Assembly (NCBI RefSeq): GCF_041359055.1
Contig: NZ_JBGJKZ010000001.1
Location: 756,668 to 820,667, forward strand
Length of the DNA stretch: 64,000 nt
Direction of reading: 5' to 3'
DNA from: Paenalcaligenes hominis_A
Lineage (GTDB): Bacteria > Pseudomonadota > Gammaproteobacteria > Burkholderiales > Burkholderiaceae_B
This document shows, in pieces, positions 51,790 to 61,202 of this stretch (position 1 is its first letter; every line of letters starts with the position of its first letter). The notes beneath the pieces are model-generated. The model did not search any database and was not told the DNA's origin. It saw only the letters and a program-made list of their open reading frames with translations. Position numbers and translations under genes: made by a program.

Positions 51790-53215
51790 AAAACCATGGT
51801 TCGGTCCAAAAAGTATACGTAAAACTCTTTTTCTTTGGGTGCTGCCTACGTTGTTTTTTGGGATGGCGGTTAGTCTACAGCTTTCAGTGGATTTATTAGC
51901 AGAACAAGCAGAAAGTGCTTACGACCGAACATTAGCGGGCGTATTGCAATCGATTAATGCCAATATCTCTACTGAGCAAGGTGGCTTGGCCCTAGAGGAA
52001 CCCTACCGGTTATTGGAGTTCTTTCACATGGCGGTAGATGGACAAGCCTATTATCATGTAGCCATAGATGACGGCTTAGCTGAAATTGGTTTTTCAGAAT
52101 TACCGCGCCCAGCTCATATTCCTAATGAAAATCAGATTTATTTCCATACAGGGGAGTACTTAGGCGGTCAGATGGTGCGTACTGCTACGCTGCTACGTCC
52201 TATGATGGCGGATGATCCTAAAGACACGCGTCGTCTAATTGTACAAGTGGGGGAGTCATTAGAAGAGCGTCAAGCTTTCTTAGAGCGTTTGGTCTGGCGT
52301 TCTATTTGGCGGGATGTGTTTGCTTTGATTTGGACAGCATCTATTTTAGCCTTGGGCATCATGAGCGCGCTTGTGCCAATGCAACAGATGAGGCGTCGTT
52401 TGGCTAAACGCAATGCGGGCGATTTACGCCCACTAGAGGTAGCTGATCTACCCAAGGAAATCGTTCCTTTAGTCACTGAGCTCAATCATCTGATGGGGCG
52501 AGTGCTTGATCAAAATAAACGACAACATCAGTTTTTGCATGATGCTTCACATCAATTGCGTACGCCATTAAGTATTTTAAAAACTCAAGTCAGTTTTGCT
52601 TTGCGTGAGCCTGATCCCACCGAAGTTAAACAGGCGTTAGTGGCTATGGCAAATACTATTCGTCGTGCTACCCGTTTAACTAATCAACTATTAAATTTAG
52701 CGCGCGTACAACATACTGCAACCACACAAGATTACGCTCTAAAAGAAATGGTGGATTTGCACTATTTGCTACGGCAAAGCGTTGATCATTTAGAAATAGT
52801 CGCTTTAACCAAAGACATTGATGTGCAGCTTGAAGTGGAGACTGGCCCCTTTTTATTAAAGGGCGACCCCATTTTATTGCAAGAGGCGATTGTGAATTTG
52901 CTGGATAATGCGTTGCGCTATAGTCCAATACAGGCCACGGTATATATCAGCCTCAAACGTATTAATGCAGCACAAATTCTAATTTGTGTTGAGGATGAAG
53001 GCGTGGGTATGTCAGAGCGAGACTTACGTACCGCTGGACATCGCTTTAGGCGTGGCACACAAGGAAAGGATCAAAATGGTGCGGGCTTGGGTTTAGCAAT
53101 AGTTAAGTCTATTGTTGAATTACATGGCGGGCGGCTAGTTTTGGGACCTTCAGCTACACACAGCGGCTTAGCTGCCTCATTAGTGTTTACCCTAGATATT
53201 AAGCCGGAATCGTAA
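51761..53215 (+). CDS. tctE: Sensor histidine kinase TctE-like
   Basis: Membrane sensor kinase, partner of the preceding regulator. 484 residues from ATG 51761, which has GAGGAG six bases upstream within the tctD end. First membrane helix about 22-42, periplasmic sensor domain about 45-180, second helix near 190-210, then HAMP-like segment. DHp domain H-box FLHDASHQLRTPLSIL, N-box NLLDNALRYSP and G-boxes VEDEGVGM and GAGLGLAIVKSI are intact. TctE senses citrate or tricarballylate in Salmonella; here that is inferred from synteny. Confidence 0.87.
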   Translation: MFWQRLSSNKKPWFGPKSIRKTLFLWVLPTLFFGMAVSLQLSVDLLAEQAESAYDRTLAGVLQSINANISTEQGGLALEEPYRLLEFFHMAVDGQAYYHVAIDDGLAEIGFSELPRPAHIPNENQIYFHTGEYLGGQMVRTATLLRPMMADDPKDTRRLIVQVGESLEERQAFLERLVWRSIWRDVFALIWTASILALGIMSALVPMQQMRRRLAKRNAGDLRPLEVADLPKEIVPLVTELNHLMGRVLDQNKRQHQFLHDASHQLRTPLSILKTQVSFALREPDPTEVKQALVAMANTIRRATRLTNQLLNLARVQHTATTQDYALKEMVDLHYLLRQSVDHLEIVALTKDIDVQLEVETGPFLLKGDPILLQEAIVNLLDNALRYSPIQATVYISLKRINAAQILICVEDEGVGMSERDLRTAGHRFRRGTQGKDQNGAGLGLAIVKSIVELHGGRLVLGPSATHSGLAASLVFTLDIKPES

Positions 53216-53298
53216 ACCGAAAGCTAATCGAAAGCTTTGGTTAGGTAAGGTGTGGTCAGATAAACGTAATACTACGTATGTTTGAGGAGAACCATACC

Positions 53299-54300
53299 GT
53301 GAAACTAAGCACAAGAAAAGTAACAAAACTTATAGGCCTGGCTGCGTCTGCAGCTGTATTGTCATTGTCTATTTTCAGTGCACATGCTGAGGAGCCCACA
53401 CGCCCCGAGTGCATTGCGCCAGCTCAACCTGGTGGTGGCTTTGATTTGACGTGTCGTTTAGCTAAGCAAGCGCTAGAGCAATCCGAGCAGTTAAAAGCGC
53501 CCATGCGTATTGTGTATATGCCTGGAGGTATTGGGGCAGTGGCCTACAACTCCATTGTGACGCAGCGTAATAATGAGCCTGGCACTATTGTTGCCTATTC
53601 CAGCGGGTCGCTATTGAACTTAGCTCAAAAGAAATTTGGGCGTTATGACAGCGATGCTGTACGTTGGTTATCCGCTATTGGTACGGATTACGGAGTAGCA
53701 GTAGTACGTGACGATTCATCATTTCAAAATTTAAATGATTTAATGAATGCCCTCAGTGAAGACCCCACCAAAGTAGTATTTGGTGCCGGAGGAACAGTGG
53801 GTAGTCAAGACTGGATGAAAGCGGCCTTGACTGCTAAAGCAGCAAATGTGAATCATAAAAACATGCGCTTTGTTGCCTTTGAAGGTGGTGGTGAAGGACT
53901 AACTGCTTTACGTGGTGGTCATATTCAAGTGTTTATGGGTGATGCGGCAGAGGTGTTATCTCTTATCGAAGGTGGGGCACCTATCCGTTTGTTAGCTGTT
54001 TATAGTGAAGAACGTTTGCCCGGCATATTTGAGGATGTACCCACTGCTAAAGAACAAGGGTTTGATATCGAGTGGCCTATTATCCGTGGGTTTTATGTAG
54101 GGCCTAAAGTAAGTGATGAAGCCTATAACTGGTGGGTAGAAGCCTTTGATAATGCTATGTCGGCAGAAGGCTATGAGGCACTGCGTCTGCAATTGGGATT
54201 ATTTCCTTTTTCAATGACCGGAGCAGAGTTAGATAGCTATATCCATAAACAAGTTGATCAGTACGAGGAATTAGCCAGTGAGTTTGGCTTAGTGAAATAA
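53299..54300 (+). CDS. tctC: Tripartite tricarboxylate transporter binding protein TctC
   Basis: Periplasmic solute-binding protein of a tripartite tricarboxylate transporter. I start at GTG 53299, nine bases after GAGGAG; 333 residues with a signal peptide cleaved near FSAHA-EEP. The mature protein begins with PECIAPAQPGGGFDLTCRLA, the TctC family signature, and contains YMPGGIGAVAYN for ligand binding. Its place between tctE and tctBA argues for a citrate/tricarboxylate ligand rather than another Bug-type ligand. Confidence 0.9.
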   Translation: MKLSTRKVTKLIGLAASAAVLSLSIFSAHAEEPTRPECIAPAQPGGGFDLTCRLAKQALEQSEQLKAPMRIVYMPGGIGAVAYNSIVTQRNNEPGTIVAYSSGSLLNLAQKKFGRYDSDAVRWLSAIGTDYGVAVVRDDSSFQNLNDLMNALSEDPTKVVFGAGGTVGSQDWMKAALTAKAANVNHKNMRFVAFEGGGEGLTALRGGHIQVFMGDAAEVLSLIEGGAPIRLLAVYSEERLPGIFEDVPTAKEQGFDIEWPIIRGFYVGPKVSDEAYNWWVEAFDNAMSAEGYEALRLQLGLFPFSMTGAELDSYIHKQVDQYEELASEFGLVK

Positions 54301-54357
54301 GGTTACTGCCGAGTTAAACAGAGGTAGAGCGGTGCTCTATCTCTATTAAGGTAATAC

Positions 54358-54792
54358 ATGATGAGTGATAGAGTTTTAGGTCTGTTTTGCTTAGTGATTG
54401 CGGCAGTGGTTTTTTGGCAATCCTATGATATGGTCCCGGCATTTTCCTATGAACCATTGGGCCCACGCGCTTTTCCTATGTTAATAGGAGCCTTGTTAGC
54501 ACTATGCGGCTTAGTGTTAGTTGTAAAAAATCAATTTATTGCACCCCGTTTACCCCAAGGTACCCATAGAAAAATTCTACTGTTGTTTGCTTATATTTTG
54601 GTGTATGCCTTGCTATTTCAACCACTAGGGTTTGTGGTGGCAACCATATTGATGGTGTTTTTATTAGGAAAACTATTTGGTGGGCGCACAGGTCCATTGC
54701 TTTTAAGCGCTGTATTGATGGCAGGTAGTTTGTATTGGTTATTTGATCGGGTAATGGATGTAGTGTTGCCCGCAGGTCTATTAGGTGTATAG
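54358..54792 (+). CDS. tctB: Tripartite tricarboxylate transporter small membrane subunit TctB
   Basis: Small four-helix membrane subunit of the TctABC transporter. 144 residues; ATG 54358 or the adjacent ATG 54361 could be used, with AAGG just upstream. Family features: first helix VLGLFCLVIAAVVFWQSY, then FSYEPLGPRAFPMLIGALL, and three more hydrophobic segments. The next gene starts 2 bases after the stop. Confidence 0.9.
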   Translation: MMSDRVLGLFCLVIAAVVFWQSYDMVPAFSYEPLGPRAFPMLIGALLALCGLVLVVKNQFIAPRLPQGTHRKILLLFAYILVYALLFQPLGFVVATILMVFLLGKLFGGRTGPLLLSAVLMAGSLYWLFDRVMDVVLPAGLLGV

Positions 54793-54794
54793 CC

Positions 54795-56306
54795 ATGGGT
54801 AATATCACGCAATATCTCGCAATGGGTTTTGAGGTCGCAACTAGCCCATACAATTTGCTCATTGCTTTATTAGGGTCTTTCTTTGGAACCGTTATCGGCT
54901 TATTACCGGGTTTAGGGCCTATTAATGGGGTGGCTATGCTCATTCCCATTGCATTTGCTTTACAGATGCCCCCCGAGTCAGCCTTAATTTTGTTAGCTGC
55001 TGTCTATGTAGGTACAGAATACGGTGGTCGCATTGCATCCATCCTGATTAATGTGCCGGGTGATGCAGCCGCTGTTATGACTACTTTAGATGGCTACCCT
55101 TTAACAAAAAAAGGGCTAGCGAATGTCGCGTTGTCTTTATCCGCTTGGGCGTCTTTTTTAGGCTCAATGCTAGCTTTTTTTGGTATTGTCATTTTCGCTC
55201 CTTTGCTTGCAAACTGGGCACTGGCCTTTGGTCCAGCAGAGTATTTTGCGTTGATGGTGTTTGCCTTTTGTTGTTTAACAGGATTGTTAGGGGCTGATCC
55301 TATCAAAGGCTTGATTGCCGCGTTATTGGGGCTGCTTATTTCCACTATAGGGGTGGATTCGAACTCTGGCTTGTACCGATTTACGTTTGATCTACCTAAT
55401 TTGGCTGATGGGTTAAGTTTTATTGTGGTGGTGATTGCTCTATTTGCAGTCAGTGAAATGCTACAACTATTGGAAAACAGCTTAACTGGGGCAAAAATTA
55501 CCTACCCACAGAGCGAGCGTAAATTATTTAATTTGCAAGAGTTGAAGTTCACGTTGCCTGCCACACTACGTAGTGCTGTGACCGGGTTTGGCTTAGGTGT
55601 ATTGCCTGGTGCAGGTGCCAGTGTGGCTTCTGCGCTAACCTATGCCAATGAGAAAAAAATAGCTGCTAAAGACCCCAACTCGTGCTTTGGTGAGGGTGAC
55701 TTGCGTGGTTTGGCTGCACCTGAAGCCGCAAATAACGCCGCAGCTACAGGTTCATTTATTCCTATGTTGACCTTAGGTGTACCTGGGTCAGGCACTACAG
55801 CAGTAATGATGGGGGCGTTAACGCTTTATAACATTACGCCTGGTCCTGTATTGTTTGAGCAGCAGCCTGCGTTGGTATGGGGGTTTATTGCTTCGTTGTT
55901 TGTTGCCAATATTATTTTGGTGATCTTAAATATCCCTTTGGTACGTTATTTCTCTAAAGTATTGTCTTTGCCGGTGTGGTTACTAGTACCTTTGGTTATT
56001 AGCATCAGTTTTATTGGTGTATATGCTATCAATGCTACTACTTTTGATTTGGTTGCCATTAGCCTCTTGGGTTTAGTCGGGTATTTTTTACGTAAAGTGA
56101 ATATCCCTATGGCCCCCCTTATTTTGGGCGTGGTATTAGGCAATTTGATGGAGCAGAATTTGCGACGTGCTTTGTCAATGACTAACGGTGACTTATCGAT
56201 TTTGATAGAAAGTGGTATTAGTAAAGGGTTTTGGATTGCGGCAATAGCTGTTTTGGGTGTGCCTTTACTGTTAAAACTGAAGCGTAAATTTAAATCAAAC
56301 AATTAA
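54795..56306 (+). CDS. tctA: Tripartite tricarboxylate transporter large permease TctA
   Basis: Large 10-12-helix permease using an ion gradient to import tricarboxylates delivered by TctC. 503 residues. Signature regions: GLLPGLGPINGVAMLIPIAF, YGGRIASILINVPGDAAAVM, and APEAANNAAATGSFIPMLTL with GVPGSGTTAVMMGAL. A terminator closes the operon. Together with tctDECB this is a complete sensed uptake system. Confidence 0.95.
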   Translation: MGNITQYLAMGFEVATSPYNLLIALLGSFFGTVIGLLPGLGPINGVAMLIPIAFALQMPPESALILLAAVYVGTEYGGRIASILINVPGDAAAVMTTLDGYPLTKKGLANVALSLSAWASFLGSMLAFFGIVIFAPLLANWALAFGPAEYFALMVFAFCCLTGLLGADPIKGLIAALLGLLISTIGVDSNSGLYRFTFDLPNLADGLSFIVVVIALFAVSEMLQLLENSLTGAKITYPQSERKLFNLQELKFTLPATLRSAVTGFGLGVLPGAGASVASALTYANEKKIAAKDPNSCFGEGDLRGLAAPEAANNAAATGSFIPMLTLGVPGSGTTAVMMGALTLYNITPGPVLFEQQPALVWGFIASLFVANIILVILNIPLVRYFSKVLSLPVWLLVPLVISISFIGVYAINATTFDLVAISLLGLVGYFLRKVNIPMAPLILGVVLGNLMEQNLRRALSMTNGDLSILIESGISKGFWIAAIAVLGVPLLLKLKRKFKSNN

Positions 56307-56312
56307 GCCATT

Positions 56313-56341
56313 AAAAAGTCCACCTAAAGGTGGACTTTTTT
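56313..56341. terminator. Bidirectional terminator between tctA and folK
   Basis: AAAAAGTCCACC pairs with GGTGGACTTTTT around a TAAA loop, with A- and T-runs at the two ends. It sits between convergent genes and serves both. Confidence 0.87.
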
Positions 56342-56359
56342 ATTTAAGCAAACCCCATG

Positions 56360-56860
56360 CTAGTCTTGATCTAAGGGGCGAATGGGTTGATCAGCAACCC
56401 GTTGTAGTAAATCTTTAATAGAGCCTTGAGCCAACTGTAATGTGGGCGCTAACTCGGCTAATGGATATAAAACAAAAGCACGTAAATGCAAGCGAGGGTG
56501 GGGTACTGTTAGCTCTGGAAGCGCAAACTGCTCGTTTCCATACAGCAATAAGTCTAGGTCTAAGGTGCGAGGCGCATTGGGGTAGCTACGTTCTCGGCCA
56601 TACTTATTTTCAATGGCAAACAAGGCCTCTAATAATGCAGGAGCAGTTAAGCGGGTAGAAAGTGCTGCCACGGCATTAATGTAATCGGGGCCATCAGCAT
56701 CTACTGGGGCAGTTTGGTAAAAGCCCGAGATACGCACTTCTGAGGTGTGCTCTAGCTGATGCAATGCATCACAGGCATTGAGTAAGGTGCCAATGGCATC
56801 GCCAAGATTGGCACCCATGCCTATATAAGCCACGGTTGGGTTAGGGTTTAAGTTTGTCAT
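56360..56860 (-). CDS. folK: 6-hydroxymethyl-7,8-dihydropterin pyrophosphokinase FolK
   Basis: Folate-synthesis enzyme transferring pyrophosphate from ATP to hydroxymethyldihydropterin. 166 residues. YIGMGANLGDAIGTLLNA, the central FYQTAPVDADGPDYINAV and the signature GRERSYPNAPRTLDLDLLLY with PHPRLHLRAFVLYPL are canonical. It overlaps the pcnB end by 20 bases, a common betaproteobacterial pairing. Confidence 0.95.
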   Translation of the reverse strand: MTNLNPNPTVAYIGMGANLGDAIGTLLNACDALHQLEHTSEVRISGFYQTAPVDADGPDYINAVAALSTRLTAPALLEALFAIENKYGRERSYPNAPRTLDLDLLLYGNEQFALPELTVPHPRLHLRAFVLYPLAELAPTLQLAQGSIKDLLQRVADQPIRPLDQD

Positions 56861-58220
56861 TATGGGTCTGTGCAGTAGAGGTACTATGACGAGGACGACG
56901 TGTGCGGCGGCGCGGGCGCTTTCCTGTGCCTGTGCGTGATGGAGGGGTGCGCTCAGAGATCAGTAGGGTACGTTGATCTGTGTCGGCATTAGCTAGGTCC
57001 ATCCACCATTGTGCTTCTACGCTATCCACCTCACGCACTGCAGCGCGTAATTGTAAAAAATCGACGGAAGCACGAAACCGAGGTTGCTCAAGCATGCGCC
57101 AAATAGCCCGGTTATTGACACGATCAAAGCGTGCTTGAGTAAACCAAATTTCACGCATATCCGCTTGAAAGCGTTTTTGGATGGGCATAGCTCTGGCTTG
57201 GAGGGCTAGTGCATCGTCACTGGCTTGGGCAATGGCTTGGGCTGCAGGTTGACCTTGTTTTTGATAAGCAAGCCATTTTTGTTTTACGGTAGGCCATAAA
57301 AGGGTAGCAAATAAAAAGCTAGGGCTTACTGTGCGCCCAGTACGTACACGGCTATCGGTACGTGCTAGAGCATGGTCAATAAATGCGAGGGCTGCTTCGT
57401 CTTTTAGTAGCGCATCAAGCTGGGGAAATAAATGCTGATGCAGGCCTTCCTGATGGATAAGAGTTAAACACTGTAGCGCGTTGCCGCAACTAAGAAGCTT
57501 GATGCTTTCATCAAATAAGCGCGACTCGGGAACATGATTGATTAAGTTTGCTAGCTGGGTAATAGGGGCATGGGTTGCGGGGTCAATGACGGCATCCAGC
57601 TTGGCTGCAAAACGAATGGCACGCAGCATACGTACCGGATCTTCACGATAGCGTGTGGTAGCATCGCCAATAATACGAACTGTGCGATGAGTTAAGTCGT
57701 GCACCCCATTGTGGTAGTCGATGACTGTTTCTGTGGTGGGGTCGTAATACAACGCATTTAAGGTGAAATCGCGCCGTAATGCATCGTCTTTGAGCTCGCC
57801 GTAATCATTGTCTTGAAGAATGCGGCCGTGCGCATCGACAACTTCCGTTTCTTTGGCATCGGTACGAAAGGTGGACGTTTCAATAATTTCACGGCCAAAG
57901 ACCACGTGCACTAGTTTGAAGCGGCGACCAATAATACGGGCACGTCTGAATAAGGCACGCACCTGCTCGGGGGTGGCATTGGTAGCCACGTCGAAGTCTT
58001 TGGGTTCTAGCCCAACAATAAGGTCACGCACAGCACCACCGACGATATAGGCTTCATAGCCTTTGTCTTGGAGCACTTCGCAGACCTTAATGGCATGACG
58101 CGATACGAGGCGACGATCAATATGGTGTTGTGCCACACCTAAGCGTTGCGGCCCTTTAGGTGTAGGGGGCGCAGCGGAGAAAAGTCGAGAAACAAAGTTT
58201 CTTATTGTTTGAGTTAACAT
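56841..58220 (-). CDS. pcnB: Poly(A) polymerase I PcnB
   Basis: Template-independent polymerase adding 3' poly(A) tails that promote RNA decay. 459 residues. N-terminal nucleotidyltransferase GGAVRDLIVGLEPKDFDVAT (metal Asp pair), RRDFTLNALYYDP and the RNA-binding RYREDPVRMLRAIRFAAKL. The start SRHAIKVCEVLQDKGYEAYI distinguishes it from a CCA-adding enzyme. The tail (about 425-459) is very Arg/Lys/Pro-rich (GKRPRRRTRRPRH), as is usual for PcnB. Confidence 0.93.
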   Translation of the reverse strand: MLTQTIRNFVSRLFSAAPPTPKGPQRLGVAQHHIDRRLVSRHAIKVCEVLQDKGYEAYIVGGAVRDLIVGLEPKDFDVATNATPEQVRALFRRARIIGRRFKLVHVVFGREIIETSTFRTDAKETEVVDAHGRILQDNDYGELKDDALRRDFTLNALYYDPTTETVIDYHNGVHDLTHRTVRIIGDATTRYREDPVRMLRAIRFAAKLDAVIDPATHAPITQLANLINHVPESRLFDESIKLLSCGNALQCLTLIHQEGLHQHLFPQLDALLKDEAALAFIDHALARTDSRVRTGRTVSPSFLFATLLWPTVKQKWLAYQKQGQPAAQAIAQASDDALALQARAMPIQKRFQADMREIWFTQARFDRVNNRAIWRMLEQPRFRASVDFLQLRAAVREVDSVEAQWWMDLANADTDQRTLLISERTPPSRTGTGKRPRRRTRRPRHSTSTAQTHNDKLKP

Positions 58221-58226
58221 GCGTAG

Positions 58227-58928
58227 TTACGATTTAGCATCCAGTAGATCGTCAAAGAGATCAATGATTTTCCAGTTTCGTTCTTGGGCAGTTTGTCGTA
58301 GTGTGGCGCTAGGGTTGGTGGCTACCGGGTGAGTCACGACCTCCATAAGCGGCAGATCGTTAGGTGAATCACTGTAAAACCACACGTTTTCAAATTGATC
58401 CCGCTTTAAGCCTAGCTCGTGTAGCCACTGATCAACACGAACAATTTTACCGGCTTGATACGACGCAACCCCTGCAATACGACCAGTAAATAGCCCCTCT
58501 TGGGCTTCGGGTATGGTGGCGATTAAGTGTTCAAACCCCAGCGCCTTGGCAATAGGAGCTGTTACAAACTCATTCGTTGCCGTGACAATGGCACAGAGAT
58601 CACCCTGAGCCATATGCTGTTGGACTAAGGCATGAGCTTGGGGCAGCAAAGCCGGTGCAATCACTTCTTCCATAAAGACCTGTTGCCACTCGAGCAGGGT
58701 TTCACGAGGTTGGTTGGCAATAAGTCCCAGCATAAAAGCAGCGGATTCTTCAGCACTAAGATTGCCGGCATTGTAGCGATCCATCAGCTCGTCATTGCGG
58801 CGTTGTGCTTCGATGGGGTCACCAATACGCCCTGTGCGTGCTAAAAAGTCGGCCCATTGATAATCGCTATCTAAGGGTAACAAGGTATGATCTAAGTCGA
58901 ACAAAGCGAGGTTTTGTGGGGATATCAT
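58227..58928 (-). CDS. HAD-IB family hydrolase
   Basis: HAD phosphatase of the SerB-like IB subfamily. 233 residues. Motif I LFDLDHTLLPLDSD (nucleophile D11, general acid D13), helical cap region about 20-110, motif II VTATNEF and motif III/IV FYSDSPNDLPLM. The substrate is not known to me; homologues are annotated as phosphoserine phosphatase-like or, in some species, histidinol-phosphatase. Six bases from pcnB, so probably cotranscribed. Confidence 0.85.
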   Translation of the reverse strand: MISPQNLALFDLDHTLLPLDSDYQWADFLARTGRIGDPIEAQRRNDELMDRYNAGNLSAEESAAFMLGLIANQPRETLLEWQQVFMEEVIAPALLPQAHALVQQHMAQGDLCAIVTATNEFVTAPIAKALGFEHLIATIPEAQEGLFTGRIAGVASYQAGKIVRVDQWLHELGLKRDQFENVWFYSDSPNDLPLMEVVTHPVATNPSATLRQTAQERNWKIIDLFDDLLDAKS

Positions 58929-59104
58929 GCGAGCTCACAAAGCAACGGCCCAACGGCCTAGAGACGAAATAAAGAAAAGAAAATAGTTATCCTATGTGTG
59001 CTAATTATACAAAGCAACCGCAGTGACTGTGTTTAAAAGCTGCAGACTTAGTTAATACACATTAAAATAGAATTTTTGGCTACGGCTAGTGTGCCATAGC
59101 TAAG

Positions 59105-59117
59105 GTACAATTTGTAC
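59105..59117. promoter_or_regulatory. Palindrome over a possible purM promoter
   Basis: The 13-base sequence GTACAATTTGTAC is a perfect palindrome around one T, and its left half contains TACAAT, a good -10 hexamer. It ends 34 bases before the purM ATG. It may be a repressor site over the promoter; no PurR box is recognisable. No convincing -35 at standard spacing was found. Confidence 0.35.
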
Positions 59118-59151
59118 GTTTAGTAATTTTACCTCTCCCACGGCGTTATTC

Positions 59152-60201
59152 ATGACAAACAATCAATCCGTATCTTTGACCTACCGCGATGCTGGGGTCG
59201 ATATCGAAGCGGGCGACGAGCTCGTCTCTCGTATTAAACCTTTAGCTGCACGGACTATGCGTCCTGGCGTGTTAGCAGGCCTAGGCGGTTTCGGTGCTAT
59301 GTTCGAGCTACCCAAAGACCTCAAAGAGCCAGTTTTGGTATCGGGTACCGACGGCGTAGGTACAAAATTGCGCTTAGCTTTCGAGTGGCAGCGCCACGAT
59401 ACCGTAGGCATAGACTTGGTAGCCATGAGCGTTAACGACATCTTGGTCCAAGGTGCAGAGCCTTTATACTTTTTAGACTATTTTGCCTGTGGCAAATTAG
59501 ACCTAGATACCGCTACCGATGTAGTAGCAGGCATAGCCAAAGGCTGTGAGCTATCGGGTTGCGCGCTTATTGGTGGTGAGACGGCTGAAATGCCTGGCAT
59601 GTATCCCGACGGTGAGTACGATCTAGCAGGCTTTGCCGTAGGCGCTGTGGAAAAATCCAAAATTATTACTGGTGAAACAATTGCTGCTGGCGATGTGGTG
59701 CTAGGCTTAGCCTCCAGTGGTGCGCATTCAAACGGTTATTCTTTAATTCGTAAAATATTAAAACATGCTAATGTGCGGCCTACCGACGAACTAGATGGTA
59801 CGCCTTTTGTTGATCTGGTCATGGCTCCTACACGCTTGTATGTAAAGCCTGTGTTAGCCGTTTTAAACGAATTCACTACAGCAATTAAAGGTTTAGTGCA
59901 CGTAACTGGTGGTGGTCTGTTGGAAAATATACCGCGTGTGTTACCTAAACATACCGCCGCGCATATTGATCGCAATGCTTGGACCTTACCTCCTTTGTTT
60001 CAGTGGTTACAGGAAAATGGAGGGGTAGCCGACGAGGAAATGTGGCGCGTCTTTAACTGTGGTATTGGCATGATTGTAGTGGTGCCGGCAGATCAGGCCG
60101 CAGCCATACAAGCAGCTTTTACAGCCCAAGGCGAAACCGTCTTTGCATTGGGCCAGATTACCGAGCGCAAGGCGGACGAGGCAAGCGTAGTTATTGCTTA
60201 A
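59152..60201 (+). CDS. purM: Phosphoribosylformylglycinamidine cyclo-ligase PurM
   Basis: Purine pathway enzyme that closes the imidazole ring (AIR synthetase) using ATP. 349 residues. LTYRDAGVDIEAGDELVSRI, GFGAMFELP, LVSGTDGVGTKLRLA, DLVAMSVNDILVQGAEPLYF and IGGETAEMPGMYPDGEYDLA are near-invariant. Single gene with its own terminator, divergent from the HAD gene by 223 bases. Confidence 0.97.
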   Translation: MTNNQSVSLTYRDAGVDIEAGDELVSRIKPLAARTMRPGVLAGLGGFGAMFELPKDLKEPVLVSGTDGVGTKLRLAFEWQRHDTVGIDLVAMSVNDILVQGAEPLYFLDYFACGKLDLDTATDVVAGIAKGCELSGCALIGGETAEMPGMYPDGEYDLAGFAVGAVEKSKIITGETIAAGDVVLGLASSGAHSNGYSLIRKILKHANVRPTDELDGTPFVDLVMAPTRLYVKPVLAVLNEFTTAIKGLVHVTGGGLLENIPRVLPKHTAAHIDRNAWTLPPLFQWLQENGGVADEEMWRVFNCGIGMIVVVPADQAAAIQAAFTAQGETVFALGQITERKADEASVVIA

Positions 60202-60221
60202 TTAGTCTGCGTTACCGTGTC

Positions 60222-60251
60222 AAAAAGCCTCTGCTTTGCAGAGGCTTTTTT
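60222..60251. terminator. Bidirectional terminator between purM and miaA
   Basis: AAAAAGCCTCTGC pairs with GCAGAGGCTTTTT around a three-T loop, flanked by A- and T-runs. It serves purM and the convergent miaA. Confidence 0.87.
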
Positions 60252-60269
60252 GGGTCCATACAAAACGTA

Positions 60270-61202
60270 CTACCAGTGTTTAGCGACTAAATCTACGACG
60301 AGATCTGCACGATCTGGGTTCATGCAGTCCACTTGCTCTCGTTCGGGCATGGAGCGTAACCAAGTCATTTGGCGTTTGGCTAGCTGACGCGTTGCACTGA
60401 CTGCTCGCTCTACCGCTTCATTTAGTGATAGTTCGCCCGCAAGGTGATCCCAAATTTGCCTATAGCCTACACTACGAATTGAAGCTAAGCCGCTGTGTAG
60501 GTCAGGGCGTGCATACAGTTGCTCTACTTCAGCCACAAGGCCTTCATCTACCATTTGGTGATAACGCGCTTGAATACGAGGACTAAGCAGTTGTCGTTCC
60601 GTGGGTTCTAGGCTAATTGTAACGTAATCGCGTTGCTGAACAGGGCGAGGTGGTTTTTCTTTTAGCCAAACTGACATGGGCTTGCCGCTAACCCGATAAA
60701 TTTCTAAGGCTCGTTGAATACGTTGCCCATCATTAGGAGCAAGACGGGCTGCTGTGGCGGCATCAATGGCTGCTAGTTCAGCGTGCAACGCAGGCCATCC
60801 TTTTGACAGCGCCTCGGCATCCAGTTCGGCACGTATGGCGGGAGTGGATTCGGGCAGTTGACTCAGGCCATCACGCAACGCTTTGTAGTAAAGCAAGGTA
60901 CCCCCACATAGCAACACATGCCGTTGCCGTTGATGAATCTCATCGATTAAGCGTTCCGTATCATGAACAAAACTAGCCGCTGAATACGATTCAGCGGGGT
61001 CACGAATATCAAGTAAATGATGTGGTATTGCGGCTTGTTCGGCTTTGGATGGTTTGGCCGTGCCTATGTCCATTCCTGTGTAGATGGTGGCCGAGTCCAT
61101 GACAATAATTTCTATATCCCAACGCTGTGCCAGAGCGAGGGTTGATGCGCTTTTACCGGCAGCAGTCGGGCCTGTTAAACAAATTACAGTGGGCGCTGCC
61201 AT
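60270..61202 (-). CDS. miaA: tRNA dimethylallyltransferase MiaA
   Basis: Adds the dimethylallyl group to A37 of tRNAs reading UNN codons. 310 residues from ATG 61202 (MAAPTVICLT); the reading frame continues upstream inside mutL but is not family-like there. P-loop GPTAAGKS (11-18), DSATIYTGMDIGTAKP, HHLLDIRDP and the C-terminal TRQLAKRQMTWLR are typical. The start and the mutL stop share TAATG, so translation is probably coupled. Confidence 0.95.
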   Translation of the reverse strand: MAAPTVICLTGPTAAGKSASTLALAQRWDIEIIVMDSATIYTGMDIGTAKPSKAEQAAIPHHLLDIRDPAESYSAASFVHDTERLIDEIHQRQRHVLLCGGTLLYYKALRDGLSQLPESTPAIRAELDAEALSKGWPALHAELAAIDAATAARLAPNDGQRIQRALEIYRVSGKPMSVWLKEKPPRPVQQRDYVTISLEPTERQLLSPRIQARYHQMVDEGLVAEVEQLYARPDLHSGLASIRSVGYRQIWDHLAGELSLNEAVERAVSATRQLAKRQMTWLRSMPEREQVDCMNPDRADLVVDLVAKHW

